The position numbers and the translations under genes are program-made. Below the pieces are notes generated by a model. The model was not told where the DNA came from and searched no databases. It saw only the letters and a list, made by a program, of their open reading frames with translations. DNA of 64,000 bases from Vibrio sp. HI00D65 (GTDB lineage Bacteria; Pseudomonadota; Gammaproteobacteria; Enterobacterales; Vibrionaceae), in NCBI RefSeq assembly GCF_001635455.1, contig NZ_LWEH01000364.1:62001-126000 (forward strand), given 5' to 3'. Below, piece after piece: positions 17,173 to 25,550 of this stretch (within the stretch, counting starts at the first letter, position 1; each line of letters begins with the position of its first letter).

Positions 17173-18399
17173 TTAACCGATAAACGAGATGTAACCTTGC
17201 AGTATAATCAGGTTAACGATATCAATGAAGAATGCGCCTACGATTGGCACCACCATGAACGCCTGTGGTGATGGACCATAACGGTTTACCAAGGAGCCCA
17301 TGTTCATTACCGCTGTAGGTGTTGCGCCTAGGCCGAAACCACAGTGACCACCCGACATAACCGCTGCGTCGTAGTTTGAACCCATCACTTTAAATGTCAC
17401 AAAGTAAGAGAACAGACCAAGTACCACCGATTGAACACTTAAGATCACCAAGAATGGGATCGCAAGGTCGAAAATATTCCACAGCTTGAGGCTCATTAAC
17501 GCCATCGCCAAGAATAGAGACAATGACACAGTACCCAGAATATCAACGGTTTCGCTGTCGGTTTTATGCAGCTTCGTCACTTCAAACACATTAGTGATGA
17601 ATACACCGATAAACAAAGCGTAAACAAAGTCAGGAATCATCAACCAAGAAATTTCGAAAGTCGCTACCCACTGCTCTAGGTATTTCGCACCTGTGATACA
17701 GACAAGGAGAATGAACAATACTTCAATCACCTTCTTGGCTGTCACTTTGTCTTCTTCATACTCGTTATACGTCACCAGCTCAGGGAAACGCTCGTGCGTT
17801 TGTGTACCCGTGCCGTACTCTGATTCAAGATTGTTTTTATCGATCAGCTTTTGTGCCACCGGGCTACCAATGATACCGCCAATGATCAAACCAAAGGTGG
17901 CCGAAGCCATCGCGATTTCTAGCGTATTGGCAATGCCATAAGTATCAGAAAAGGTTTGCGACCAAGCTGCACCCGTACCGTGACCACCAGATAGCGTAAT
18001 AGAACCTGCAATCAAGCCCATCAACGGTTCAAGACCAAGCGCGGTAGCTAACGTCACACCCACACCATTTTGGATGATGATGTACACCGAAGCGACGCCC
18101 AGAAACAAGAATACCTTCGCACCGCCTTTCATTAACTGTGTGTAGTTAGCAGCAAGACCTACGGTCGCAAAGAACATCAGCATGAATGTGTTCTGTAAAG
18201 GTAGGGAGAACTCTAGGTCAACGCTGTTAAAATGCAGACCTGTAATCGCAAAAGCAACAATTAAGCCGCCCACAATGGGCTCTGGGATATTGTACTTTTT
18301 GAGAATCGGTAGCTTTGCGTTTACAAAATGACCTAGAAACAAAACGCTGATCGCGATTAAGAAAGATTCTAGTGGCCCTATTGAAATTAATTGATTCAT
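17173..18399 (-). CDS. gltS: Sodium/glutamate symporter
   Basis: 408 residues, the GltS family length. Polytopic inner-membrane Na+-coupled glutamate importer. The two re-entrant-loop signatures are visible: GSITLSGGHGTGAAW in the first half and MSGGHCGFGLGATPTAVMNM in the second. The family proline/glycine pattern IPEPIVGGL is present near residue 42. Monocistronic with its own terminator. Confidence 0.95.
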   Translation of the reverse strand: MNQLISIGPLESFLIAISVLFLGHFVNAKLPILKKYNIPEPIVGGLIVAFAITGLHFNSVDLEFSLPLQNTFMLMFFATVGLAANYTQLMKGGAKVFLFLGVASVYIIIQNGVGVTLATALGLEPLMGLIAGSITLSGGHGTGAAWSQTFSDTYGIANTLEIAMASATFGLIIGGIIGSPVAQKLIDKNNLESEYGTGTQTHERFPELVTYNEYEEDKVTAKKVIEVLFILLVCITGAKYLEQWVATFEISWLMIPDFVYALFIGVFITNVFEVTKLHKTDSETVDILGTVSLSLFLAMALMSLKLWNIFDLAIPFLVILSVQSVVLGLFSYFVTFKVMGSNYDAAVMSGGHCGFGLGATPTAVMNMGSLVNRYGPSPQAFMVVPIVGAFFIDIVNLIILQGYISFIG

Positions 18400-18670
18400 A
18401 TAACCTCTATTGTTTTACGTTCTCATCTTCCCTAATGAGTCTAGTTTTATCTGTAAGTATTTGTCTTGCTCAGCCTATATTTATGCAAATTGATGAGAAA
18501 TTGTTGGATTAGAAAACCGAACACACTAGCGTGTCAGCTAAGTGTCATGTTGGTAACACGTTAACTTTAGTAGGCGATCAGAGGTTTTGTGACCCAAATC
18601 AACACCTATCTGTCTATCTTATCGCCAATGCGATCGTCGATTTAACCCTTTCTTAATCCCTAAAAAAGCA
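18400..18670. other. gltS upstream region
   Basis: Spacer holding the gltS promoter. GTGTCAGCTAAGTGTCATGTTGGTAACACG (about 18531-18560) contains loose repeats of GTGTCA/GTAACAC, but I cannot assign a binding protein. Otherwise nothing. Confidence 0.35.
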
Positions 18671-18698
18671 AAAAGGAGCTATTGCTAGCTCCTCTTTT
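18671..18698 (-). terminator. Terminator of the yibL-like gene
   Basis: On the minus strand GGAGCTA-GCAA-TAGCTCC is followed by TTTTTGC. Confidence 0.85.
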
Positions 18699-18715
18699 AT
18701 TACCATCGCTGGTAA

Positions 18716-19072
18716 TTAGAATTTTTTAGGGGCATAACCCGTCATAACCTCAAGACGAAGCTCTTTACCAATCTTCGTCATTGGGTGAACAACAACTAAT
18801 CCTTTTACAGACTTTTTCAGTTTACCCATATCCGCTTGCTCAGCTTTAGTAATTTCGCGGCTAAATGGCATATCAAGCAATGACTTACGTTCTTGATTCA
18901 CATCATAGCTTTGCTTGTGCTTAAGCTGGGCAATCTTCTTTGTTAGCTTTTTGATTTCATCTTCAAATTGACGAACAACAGGACGATCATTACGAGCTTT
19001 AGCTGCCGCTAACTTATGGCGACACTTGTCTAAACGGTTGTTAATTTGTTGAAGTTCGTTTTTAGCACTCAT
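18716..19072 (-). CDS. yibL: YibL-family ribosome-associated protein
   Basis: 118 residues. A coiled-coil N-terminal half (NELQQINNRLDKCRHKLAAA and EDEIKKLTKKIAQLKHK) leads into the family hallmark MPFSREITKAEQADMGKLKK, then VKGLVVVHPMTKIG and a basic end (GYAPKKF). The family hallmark stretch is nearly the same as in E. coli YibL, which co-purifies with ribosomes; its function is otherwise poorly known. Cytosolic, very basic. Monocistronic with AGGAAATT before the ATG and its own terminator. Confidence 0.88.
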   Translation of the reverse strand: MSAKNELQQINNRLDKCRHKLAAAKARNDRPVVRQFEDEIKKLTKKIAQLKHKQSYDVNQERKSLLDMPFSREITKAEQADMGKLKKSVKGLVVVHPMTKIGKELRLEVMTGYAPKKF

Positions 19073-19199
19073 AATAATTTCCTAAGATTAAGCAAACCAA
19101 TTCGGATTGGGGCGCGGAGTATAGCACAAGGGTTTACCTGAGCCGAAATTTATCTGATAAATAGCCTTTGGGAGTGCATAATGAAGCGTCAGACAAGAC

Positions 19200-19540
19200 C
19201 TAGACGTTTACTTTGTACTTCAAATCTTGTGCTTCATCGTCAGTCATTCCTCGGAAACCCCAACAATGCGAAGGCTGCTCTTTAATGGTGATTTCAATAT
19301 CGATCGGAGAGATAGAGAGCTGCTTTTCAATCGCAGAAAATATCTTCTTAATTAAGCGCTTTTTGGTGTTAACAGCGCGTCCCTCCATCATATTATTCTC
19401 AATAGCGGTATAGGCCTGCGTTCGACCTTCTAAATAAAAGAAGTCATCTCGTTCCAACGACACAAAACGATGTGCACGCTTGTCATCTGGCAACCCATCT
19501 CACTATTTAAGCACTCTTTAATACTATAAATAACAATCAT
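19200..19540 (-). pseudogene. Tautomerase-superfamily gene with an internal deletion and frame change
   Basis: The downstream frame (GLPDDKRAHRFVSLERDDFF, ending DEAQDLKYKVNV) is the C-terminal three quarters of a 4-oxalocrotonate-tautomerase-like protein. Its only start would be TTG at 19493, preceded two codons earlier by TGA. Just upstream, in another frame, ATG at 19540 with AAGGA seven bases before it encodes MIVIYSIKECLNS, which looks like the family N-terminus with the initiating region intact. Between the two blocks about 20 codons expected in the family are missing and the frame shifts. The gene has therefore lost an internal segment. Family assignment is by pattern recall. Confidence 0.6.
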
Positions 19541-19835
19541 GACCAGTCCTTCGATGTGATGTTAAGTAAACAAGAAAGTTAGAAAGATGCAGCTATCTAC
19601 CCTTCCTGCTCACTTACTATTTATCCACATACCACCTAATGACATCGACTAAAGAAGAGTTGAACTATGAATTTATGAATTTATGAACAAGTGCAACAAA
19701 AACCATACTCTTCTATCGCAGCTGGTTTACCAAACAACTTTGATTAATAAACAACCACCTCTTGACCTAGATTGATCGAACCTCATAAACAGTCCGTATA
19801 CCCTGTTAAATCATCTTTGAACCAAGGAGTGCTAT
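19541..19835 (+). promoter_or_regulatory. Upstream region of the Lon-domain gene with an ECF-type promoter
   Basis: TGATCG at 19773-19778 is followed after 18 bases by TATACC at 19797-19802, 34 bases before the start codon. The layout matches the candidate rpoE promoter at 20508-20537 (TGATCC, 18 bases, TAGTAC). TGATC-type -35 boxes are known for the ECF11 RpoE/ChrR sigma factors. Confidence 0.5.
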
Positions 19836-20456
19836 GTGCCGAATTCAACTGGGAAGATCACACGGACAAAAACCAATCCAGACCACCCCGTAGAGTCTTC
19901 TCTAGATCTTGCTGTGTTCCCTCTACCCATCTTTCTTTTACCAGGAGGAAGACAAAGGCTAAGAATCTTCGAACAAAAATATCTCACCATGGTGGCGCAC
20001 GCTGCTAAAGGTGATGGTTTCATTATCGCGACGCAAGACAACACAAAGTCCGAAAGTCTGAGTACGTGGGGAACCAAGGTATCGATTGTCGACTTCAACA
20101 TGTCGGATGAACAGTTGTTAGAGATCGATGTAGAAGGGCAAAACTTGGTGCAGTTGCACTCCTCGTATCGCCAAAGTGATGGCCTAATTAAAAGTCAATT
20201 CCGTGACTTACCCCATTGGCCTGCACTCGATTATGATGTGCCCAGTGTCTTTACTGCATTTCTAGTGCAGCTATTTCGCGACCACGACTCAATTAGAACG
20301 CTCTACCCGACCCCTGATTTTGATAGCCCGCAGTGGATTTGTGCACGATTGCTCGAGATGATGCCGATTCCATTAGAAAAGAAATCTGAATTTACAGAAC
20401 CTGCGAGTTTCCCTTCGCTAGTTCCTTTTTTGAATCAAATCATTACGGGGCAGTGA
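19836..20456 (+). CDS. Lon-protease substrate-binding-domain protein (stand-alone LON_N)
   Basis: 206 residues with a GTG start; AAGGAG ends six bases upstream, and an overlapping ATG at 19834 leads to an early stop. After a 24-residue tail, LAVFPLPIFLLPGGRQRLRIFEQKYL is the LON_N (PUA-like) opening, followed by the four-helix part (ICARLLEMMPIPLEKK). There is no AAA+ or protease domain, so it presumably binds unfolded or damaged proteins without degrading them. It lies upstream of rpoE-chrR with an ECF-type promoter of its own, placing it plausibly in the singlet-oxygen regulon (inferred). Confidence 0.85.
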   Translation: MPNSTGKITRTKTNPDHPVESSLDLAVFPLPIFLLPGGRQRLRIFEQKYLTMVAHAAKGDGFIIATQDNTKSESLSTWGTKVSIVDFNMSDEQLLEIDVEGQNLVQLHSSYRQSDGLIKSQFRDLPHWPALDYDVPSVFTAFLVQLFRDHDSIRTLYPTPDFDSPQWICARLLEMMPIPLEKKSEFTEPASFPSLVPFLNQIITGQ

Positions 20457-20507
20457 ACACTTTTTTTCACTATAATTTTGTATAGTAAAAATTAATTTAA
20501 ACAAAAG

Positions 20508-20537
20508 TGATCCCGACTAAAGCTTTGCACGTAGTAC
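20508..20537 (+). promoter_or_regulatory. Candidate RpoE-dependent promoter of rpoE-chrR
   Basis: TGATCC (-35), 18-base spacer, TAGTAC (-10), about 30 bases before the rpoE ATG. Autoregulation is typical for ECF11 sigma factors. Confidence 0.55.
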
Positions 20538-20566
20538 TACTCAAATTCGCATGATGGTTACTGACT

Positions 20567-21214
20567 ATGCAAGTGGAAAGCAGAAGTAAAGGGAAGGGCA
20601 AGGAGCATGTCATCATTCCCGACAACAAATTACCGAGTGTAAACAAGGTACCTACAGAGCTCTCAAGCTGGTTGATTTCAGTGGGAGAAAACCGAGACAA
20701 GCAGGCATTCACCTGTTTGTTTAAGTTCTTTGCACCCAAAATCAAACGTTTTGGAATCAGCAAACTTGGCGGCGAAGCTGCCGCTAACGAGTTGGTACAA
20801 GACACAATGACTAACGTTTGGAAGAAAGCACACCTCTACAATGAAGATAAAGGTGCGGCGACCACCTGGGTCTACACAGTAATGCGAAATGCAGCTTTCG
20901 ATATGCTTCGTAAAGTAAAATCGAAAGCCGAGCAAACGATAGCCGACGACATTTGGCCATTAGACGCTATGGTGGCTGAGACTCAAAACGAAGATTTGCC
21001 TTTTGGCGATCATCTTATGAGCCGACATGTTATGACTCAAATCGAGAAGCTTCCTTTAGCTCAGAAAACCATAGTGAAAGGTGTTTACTTTCAAGAGTTG
21101 TCACAAGAGCAACTTGCTCAGCAACTCGGCGTCCCACTCGGAACCGTGAAATCCCGTTTAAGACTCGCGCTAGCCAAACTCAAGGTTCACATGGGAGAAC
21201 AAAGCCATGATTAA
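20567..21214 (+). CDS. rpoE: ECF sigma factor RpoE, ECF11 (ChrR-associated) type
   Basis: 215 residues. Region 2 is visible at about 75-115 (ELVQDTMTNVWKKA, then GAATTWVYTVMRNAAFDMLR) and region 4 at about 155-210 (QKTIVKGVYFQELSQEQLAQ, then GVPLGTVKSRLRLALAKL). It directs RNA polymerase to TGATC-type promoters when released by ChrR. The cupin anti-sigma directly downstream (8-base overlap) identifies the singlet-oxygen/organic-peroxide type and not the envelope-stress RpoE. The first 35 residues are a poorly conserved basic tail, and a later start is possible. Confidence 0.92.
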   Translation: MQVESRSKGKGKEHVIIPDNKLPSVNKVPTELSSWLISVGENRDKQAFTCLFKFFAPKIKRFGISKLGGEAAANELVQDTMTNVWKKAHLYNEDKGAATTWVYTVMRNAAFDMLRKVKSKAEQTIADDIWPLDAMVAETQNEDLPFGDHLMSRHVMTQIEKLPLAQKTIVKGVYFQELSQEQLAQQLGVPLGTVKSRLRLALAKLKVHMGEQSHD

Positions 21215-21887
21215 ACATCATCCAAACGATGCAATATTGAAAAACTTCGTTGATGGCACGCTTGCTGACTCGGTTTCTCTAATTGTGTCTAGCCATGTAG
21301 AACTGTGTGAACATTGTCAGGCAAAGGTACAGCAGCTAACAGCTAGCGTAGCAGACAGCGTGTTTGATGAGCAGCAAACAGCAACAACAAACGAACAATC
21401 CGGCTTCCTTGCCAACGACATAGATTTCGATTTTGATGTGATTGATCGGATCACTGCAGATTTGGCGCAGTCAATCGAGGTGGAATCGAAAGCCGAGCAA
21501 GTGACAGTCGCTGATACTACTTTCACTATTCCACGAGCTTTGAGTTCAATCGCGAGAAGGGACTGGATGAACCTAGGGAAGATATCTCGAGCACGACTCG
21601 ATTTTGAAGACGACGCACACCACACTAGTTTGTTGCACATCGATAAGGATGGACAAGTACCTTGCCACACACACAAGGGCTTCGAGATTACTCTATTGTT
21701 AGAAGGCAGTTTCGAAGATGAGATGGGTGTCTACAACAAAGGCGATTTCATTTGGTTAGATGGCCATCATACCCATCAGCCAGCAACTAAAGAAGGGTGT
21801 GTGTGCCTGACAGTGTCAAGTGATGCCTTATACTTCACCAAAGGGGTGAGCCAACTGTTCAACCCTCTAGGTAAATACATTTATTAA
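21207..21887 (+). CDS. chrR: Anti-sigma factor ChrR (zinc ASD plus cupin)
   Basis: 226 residues. The N-terminal zinc anti-sigma domain has the H-x3-C-x2-C motif (SSHVELCEHC). The C-terminal cupin (about 115-226) carries HTHKGFEITLLLEGSF and HHTHQP metal-binding histidines. In Rhodobacter the first domain holds RpoE inactive, while the cupin is needed for release under singlet oxygen. The ATG overlaps the rpoE end, so production is coupled. Residues about 55-75 are a Gln/Thr-rich linker. All ligands seen are intact. Confidence 0.92.
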   Translation: MIKHHPNDAILKNFVDGTLADSVSLIVSSHVELCEHCQAKVQQLTASVADSVFDEQQTATTNEQSGFLANDIDFDFDVIDRITADLAQSIEVESKAEQVTVADTTFTIPRALSSIARRDWMNLGKISRARLDFEDDAHHTSLLHIDKDGQVPCHTHKGFEITLLLEGSFEDEMGVYNKGDFIWLDGHHTHQPATKEGCVCLTVSSDALYFTKGVSQLFNPLGKYIY

Positions 21888-22011
21888 TTTACATTACAGA
21901 ACTTTTAAAGTCGTCTAGGAAATAAACTTAAAAACGACTAAATTAATGTGGGATAAGCATCAGCCGACATGACAAGAGATAAAATGAGCAATGAGCGTAA
22001 GGAATTGACCA

Positions 22012-22959
22012 ATGGATAAAAAAATAAAAATAGGCATCAGTGCATGTGTCGCCGGTCATAAAGTTAGGTTCGATACAGGTCACAAACGTTCTCGCTTCTG
22101 TACTGAAGACCTTGCAGATTATGTTGAGCTTGAGCCAGTGTGCCCTGAAATGGCAGTTGGATTGCCAACGCCTCGTCCAACTATTCGTCAGACACGGATG
22201 TTAGACGATCTAATTCACGTTTCCCGTCCAGATGGTACCGGTGACGTCACTGATGAGCTAATCGAGTTCGGTCAAAACTACTCCAAAAACAACCAACATA
22301 TCGCTGGTTTCATTGTATGCCAAAAGAGTCCAACTTGCGGCATGGAGCGCGTTAAGGTGTATCACCACCATGGCCGCGGCTCTGAATCCACAGGAGTTGG
22401 CATGTTTACGAAGCAGGTTATGGAAGGCAACCCATTGTTGCCCGTGGAAGAAAATGGCCGTCTGAACGACCCGATTTTGCGCGAAAACTTCATGACTCGT
22501 GTTTTCACTTATCAGAAGTGGCTAGATCTAGTAGATGAAGGAATTACCAAGCACAAGCTCATCCAGTTCCATAGCGCCCACAAGTACTTAGTAATGTGTC
22601 ATCACGTCGAGGGCTATAAAAGCCTTGGTAAATTACTAGCTGGCAATGAGCTAGAGATAAATGAGCTTGCAGATAAGTACATTGAAGGGCTTATGACGGC
22701 ATTATCGCACCATGCGAACCGTGGTACGCACGCCAATACGCTTCAACACCTTCAAGGTTACTTCAAGAAGCAGCTCAGCAGCGCTCACAAGCAAGAGTTA
22801 TGTAACCAGATTGCTTCTTTCAGAGAGGGCGTGATTCCGCTATTAGTGCCACTAACACTGATCAATCACTACTTGATGGAATACCCAAACGAGTACCTGC
22901 AGTCGCAGGTTTATCTAAACCCTCACCCGCAAGAACTTAAATTGAGATACGGATATTGA
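22012..22959 (+). CDS. DUF523-DUF1722 protein (TudS-like iron-sulfur domain plus YbgA domain)
   Basis: 315 residues. The N-terminal DUF523 half contains C12 (ISACVAG), C44 (EPVCPEM), C103 and C109 (CQKSPTCGMER). DUF523 includes TudS, a [4Fe-4S] thiouracil desulfidase whose cluster is held by three cysteines of this type. The C-terminal half (about 185-300, FHSAHKYLVMCH and NTLQHLQGYFKK) is DUF1722, as in E. coli YbgA, whose gene also sits directly before phr. It overlaps phr by 4 bases. The conserved pairing suggests a role in photodamage or thiolated-nucleotide handling (inferred). AAGGAATTGACCA precedes the ATG. Confidence 0.88.
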   Translation: MDKKIKIGISACVAGHKVRFDTGHKRSRFCTEDLADYVELEPVCPEMAVGLPTPRPTIRQTRMLDDLIHVSRPDGTGDVTDELIEFGQNYSKNNQHIAGFIVCQKSPTCGMERVKVYHHHGRGSESTGVGMFTKQVMEGNPLLPVEENGRLNDPILRENFMTRVFTYQKWLDLVDEGITKHKLIQFHSAHKYLVMCHHVEGYKSLGKLLAGNELEINELADKYIEGLMTALSHHANRGTHANTLQHLQGYFKKQLSSAHKQELCNQIASFREGVIPLLVPLTLINHYLMEYPNEYLQSQVYLNPHPQELKLRYGY

Positions 22960-24371
22960 GCGATATTCTATGGATAAGACGAGACCTACGCATTTACGAT
23001 AATCCGGCTCTCGTCTCAGCAATCGAAAACGGCGTTTCAATCGCCGTTTTTATTTCAACACCACAAAAGTGGCATCAGCATCACCTTGCTTCGATTAAAG
23101 CAGACTTTATCTTCCGTCATTTAAAGCAACTGGAAGCTGAACTCGCCGACTTGGGGATAACCCTACTGCACATAAAAGCGACCGATTTTGATGATCAAGC
23201 CAAGCAATTGACCAAGCTGTGCCAACAACTCGGTTCTCAGGTTGTTTTCGCCAATTCAGAGCCAGAAGTCGATGAACAAGCTCGTGACCAACAACTGATA
23301 TCGAGCGGTATAAATCTTCAGATCAGCGACTGTGATGTGATGCTCCCTCTAGGCAGTGTGCTTAACCAGCAAGGTGAGATGTTCAAGGTTTTCACGCCAT
23401 TCAAAAATGCCTGGTTAAAAGAAGTACAAGCTAAAGGCATTCAATGCAGCCCTGCTGCACTCGCTTCTAATAACAACGCTAAGACCCAGTTGCCTGACAA
23501 CTTGCAAACGCTCCAGCTTGCCAGTGAATATGACTTCGACTTTCCGCGTGTCGACTCAAGCCGTTGGCCACTAAGCCAAGACGTACTTGGCAATGTGATA
23601 CCTAACTTTCTAGCCAACAAGGTCAACGACTACGCTCACCTGAGAGACATCCCTTCAGTAAAAGGTACCTCAGGTTTATCGCCGTACTTAGCGATTGGCG
23701 CGGTAAGCCCAAGATGGTTAGCCATTCAGCTCATCCAACAGCAACCCGATTTACTGTTTGATACCCAACTGCCCGCTTTTTCTTGGCTAAACGAGTTAAT
23801 TTGGCGAGACTTTTATAAACACTTGATATTCCACCATCCTAAACTGGTCAAAGGGGCTAATTTCCAGCAAAAATACAATGGTTTAGATTGGTATCAAGAT
23901 CATCCTAGCTTCAAAGCGTGGTGTGAAGGAAAAACGGGGTATCCATTGGTTGATGCGGCCATGCGCCAACTGGTTGAAACCGGCTGGATGCACAACAGGT
24001 TAAGAATGGTAGTCGCTAGCTTTTTAACTAAACACTTGTTGATTGACTGGCGTTGGGGTGAGCGCTTCTTTATGGATCACCTAATTGACGGTGATTTTAG
24101 TGCCAACAATGGTGGCTGGCAGTGGGCTTCAAGTACCGGCTGTGATGCACAACCTTACTTCCGAATTTTCAATCCGATCACCCAGAGTGAAAAGTTTGAT
24201 CCGAAAGGAATTTTTATCCGTAAGTACATACCAGAGCTGCAAAATATTCCAGATAAGCATGTGCATTTCCCACATGATTACATAGCAAAAAACGGAATAA
24301 ACAGTGAATACTGGCAACCCATCGTTGAACATAAAGAAGCACGATTGAGAGCCTTAGCCTTTTTCAAATGA
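22956..24371 (+). CDS. phrB: Deoxyribodipyrimidine photolyase (class I CPD photolyase)
   Basis: 471 residues, the standard length. It splits cyclobutane pyrimidine dimers using blue light, with FADH- and an antenna cofactor. The N-terminal alpha/beta domain begins ILWIRRDLRIYDNPAL; the FAD domain has GTSGLSPYLAIGAVSPRW, WLNELIWRDFYKH, GYPLVDAAMRQL, TGWMHNRLRM and the hallmark NNGGWQWASSTGCDAQPYFRIFNP. The start is TTG, overlapping the preceding stop. It is the second gene of the operon. In Rhodobacter phrA is a core RpoE/ChrR target. Confidence 0.96.
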   Translation: MSDILWIRRDLRIYDNPALVSAIENGVSIAVFISTPQKWHQHHLASIKADFIFRHLKQLEAELADLGITLLHIKATDFDDQAKQLTKLCQQLGSQVVFANSEPEVDEQARDQQLISSGINLQISDCDVMLPLGSVLNQQGEMFKVFTPFKNAWLKEVQAKGIQCSPAALASNNNAKTQLPDNLQTLQLASEYDFDFPRVDSSRWPLSQDVLGNVIPNFLANKVNDYAHLRDIPSVKGTSGLSPYLAIGAVSPRWLAIQLIQQQPDLLFDTQLPAFSWLNELIWRDFYKHLIFHHPKLVKGANFQQKYNGLDWYQDHPSFKAWCEGKTGYPLVDAAMRQLVETGWMHNRLRMVVASFLTKHLLIDWRWGERFFMDHLIDGDFSANNGGWQWASSTGCDAQPYFRIFNPITQSEKFDPKGIFIRKYIPELQNIPDKHVHFPHDYIAKNGINSEYWQPIVEHKEARLRALAFFK

Positions 24372-24385
24372 TTAGAGTGAATATT

Positions 24386-24817
24386 ATGGATAACTCTCTA
24401 TGGCTTGATAACTTTCTCAACATGTATCGAGAGCTCGGAACGGACAATTTCGACGTGCTAAAGACGGTTTATCACCCTAATATCGAATTCCAAGACCCGC
24501 TGCATCACGTCAACGGGATCGCAGCACTAACTCACTACTTCGACAACATTTACACCCAAGTGACTAGCTGTAACTTTCACATCGAGCACACGTTTGAAGT
24601 TAACGGTGAAGCATCGGTATACTGGACAATGCACTTTGCACACAAGCAACTTAATGGGCAGAAGCCTATTGAAGTGCAAGGCCACAGCCACCTCAAAATG
24701 CTTGACGATCAAGTGATTTACCACAGAGATTATCTCGATGTCGGCTCTATGTTGTATGAACATATACCGGTGTTGGGCTGCGCCATCAAATCAATCAAGA
24801 GAAGAGCGAGCCGATAA
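24386..24817 (+). CDS. NTF2/SnoaL-like small protein
   Basis: 143 residues from the ATG at 24386 (MDNSLWLDNFLNMYRELG). An ATG six codons earlier overlaps the photolyase stop but has no ribosome site, whereas AGAGTG lies seven bases before 24386. The sequence fits the NTF2-like cone fold: YHPNIEFQDPLHHVNGIAAL, then GEASVYWTMHFAHK and VQGHSHLKMLDDQVIYHRDY. Such proteins bind or isomerise small hydrophobic molecules. A member of this family regularly sits between phr and an SDR in ChrR-type operons. Substrate unknown. Confidence 0.85.
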   Translation: MDNSLWLDNFLNMYRELGTDNFDVLKTVYHPNIEFQDPLHHVNGIAALTHYFDNIYTQVTSCNFHIEHTFEVNGEASVYWTMHFAHKQLNGQKPIEVQGHSHLKMLDDQVIYHRDYLDVGSMLYEHIPVLGCAIKSIKRRASR

Positions 24818-25548
24818 TGCGTATTATGATTACTGGCGCAACCTCAGGTATCGGCCAATCACTCGCTCTCGATTATGCCCAGCAAGGACATCAGGTCATT
24901 GCTTGTGGTCGTAGCCAAGATAAGTTACAGGCTCTAGTCGATTCGCACGAAACTGACATTGCAGAGTCGTCTATTACACCTCTGTGCTTTGACTTGACGG
25001 ATTATCATAACTTCCCGGATCTTGAGCATGACAATCCACTTGACCTTCTCATTCTCAATGCGGGTGACTGCGAATACATCGATGACCCAGTCAACTTTGA
25101 TGCAGAGCTTTTTGAGCGAGTCATCAACATTAATTTAATATCTATTGGTTACGCTCTAAAGTCTTGGCTGAAAAACATCAAATCCGGTGGACGCTTGGTT
25201 TTAGTAAGCTCCAGCGCTAGCTTTCTGCCTCTGCCAAGAGCCGAGGCTTATGGCGCTTCAAAGGCTGCACTCACTTACTTAGGAAGAACACTTTCTGTTG
25301 ATCTTGCCAAACACAATATTCATGTCTCAATTGTGCATCCTGGCTTTGTGGAAACACCATTAACCGAGCGAAATACGTTCGCTATGCCTATGATTATAAG
25401 TAGTGAGGCTGCAACTCAGCAAATCGTTAACGGAATTGCTCAAGGAAAGAGCGAGATCGATTTCCCTCGACGATTCATCATGTTAATGAAGCTACTAAAA
25501 ATGCTTCCAACTTCAGTTTGGCAAAAACTCGCTTCAAGGATGGTATAA
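24817..25548 (+). CDS. Short-chain dehydrogenase/reductase
   Basis: 243 residues of the SDR family. The NAD(P)-binding TGATSGIG motif is at residues 6-13, NAG at about 87-89, catalytic Ser in LVSSSASF, and Tyr/Lys in YGASKAAL; all are present. Start and preceding stop share bases (TAATG), so translation is coupled. An Arg in ACGRS after the second strand suggests NADPH preference. The substrate is unknown; the position in the operon suggests a lipid or an aldehyde product of photo-oxidation (inferred). Confidence 0.9.
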   Translation: MRIMITGATSGIGQSLALDYAQQGHQVIACGRSQDKLQALVDSHETDIAESSITPLCFDLTDYHNFPDLEHDNPLDLLILNAGDCEYIDDPVNFDAELFERVININLISIGYALKSWLKNIKSGGRLVLVSSSASFLPLPRAEAYGASKAALTYLGRTLSVDLAKHNIHVSIVHPGFVETPLTERNTFAMPMIISSEAATQQIVNGIAQGKSEIDFPRRFIMLMKLLKMLPTSVWQKLASRMV

Positions 25549-25550
25549 CA

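Noticed and set aside
21909..21939. AGTCGT...ACGACT inverted repeat after chrR considered as a terminator
   Set aside because: Only six paired bases, 19-base loop and no T tract; too weak to call, and the downstream genes may be read through from chrR.
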